NCBI GenBank assembly: GCA_003697105.1
Contig: RFFQ01000079.1
Location: 1 to 12,727, forward strand
Reading direction: 5' to 3'
From: Gemmatimonadota bacterium
Lineage (GTDB): Bacteria > 4572-55 > J002
Length of the DNA stretch: 12,727 bases
Below the pieces are notes generated by a model. It was not told where the DNA came from. It did not search any database and saw only the letters and a program-made list of their open reading frames with translations. Below are positions 12,640-12,727 of the stretch, one piece after another. Within the stretch, counting starts at the first letter, position 1. Each line of letters opens with the position of its first letter. A program made the position numbers and the translations under genes.

Positions 12640-12727
12640 TCATTCATCAAGCCCGTATCGAAACAAACTGATTTCAGGTTTACCGTGTTTTTTGATTTTA
12701 ATGGGCTTCCGTTTCTGTTTCCATTCG
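12640..12727 (-). pseudogene. 3' end of a probable IS4-type transposase (cut by the window edge)
   Basis: On the minus strand an open frame enters from the right edge and ends at a TGA at 12640. Its 28 visible residues include KQKRKPIKIKKHGKPEISLF and RYGLDE, which resembles the C-terminus of IS4-family transposases (a basic stretch, then 'HG.P..SiFRYGLD'). Whether the gene is intact or a relic cannot be judged here, so the pseudogene label only marks a fragment. It starts 78 bases after the PATAN gene and faces it. Confidence 0.55.

Overview
The window looks like chromosomal DNA from a Gram-negative-type bacterium that is not a common model. Evidence is a YidC with a long N-terminal periplasmic segment, a lipoprotein, a penicillin-binding protein 4 homologue, plain sigma-70-type promoters (TTGACx / TAxAAT) and good AGGAGG-type ribosome binding sites. 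The mix of a TPR-coiled coil-RsbR-type STAS protein, a PATAN (DUF4388) protein, a stand-alone MASE-like membrane domain, a PrcB-type lipoprotein and a homologue of a family I associate with Myxococcota suggests an environmental, signalling-rich lineage (FCB-related such as Calditrichota, candidate KSB1/KSB3-like, or deltaproteobacterial-like). That placement is inference only. Composition is even along the window, about half G+C.

Left block (1-1480, minus strand): the classical rpmH-rnpA-yidD-yidC cluster, read leftwards from a near-consensus promoter at 1452-1480 with a short leader that contains a perfect 8-bp hairpin. yidC runs off the window. No dnaA lies upstream of rpmH; its place is taken by a 712-residue TPR / coiled coil / STAS regulator (1516-3654). 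That gene has its own candidate promoter (3848-3876), and a 13-bp inverted repeat brackets about 120 bp of its leader.

Central block (3910-9207, minus strand): a candidate five-gene operon from a clear promoter at 9178-9207. In order of transcription it encodes a small STAS/SEC14-like protein, a periplasmic-binding-protein-fold protein without a signal peptide, a DUF169 protein, a fusion of a DsrC/TusE-like sulfur-carrier domain to a NifS/IscS-type cysteine desulfurase, and a PBP4/DacB peptidase. The last three are joined by 4-base ATGA overlaps. The fusion is the most interesting object here: donor cysteine (C423) and probable acceptor cysteine (C86) are on one polypeptide. With the DUF169 protein and the cytosolic binding-protein-fold protein it may form an undescribed sulfur-handling module.

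Right block (9208-12727): divergent from the operon, a small coiled-coil protein (9500-9946) is preceded by a long leader with a stem-loop. It converges on, and overlaps by 20 bp, a minus-strand PrcB-domain lipoprotein. After roughly 440 bp with no convincing gene, a TTGACA-16-TAGAAT promoter drives a translationally coupled plus-strand pair: an eight-helix MASE-like membrane protein and a PATAN protein. At the right edge, on the minus strand, lies the 3' end of what looks like an IS4-type transposase.

No tRNA, rRNA or CRISPR array was seen.
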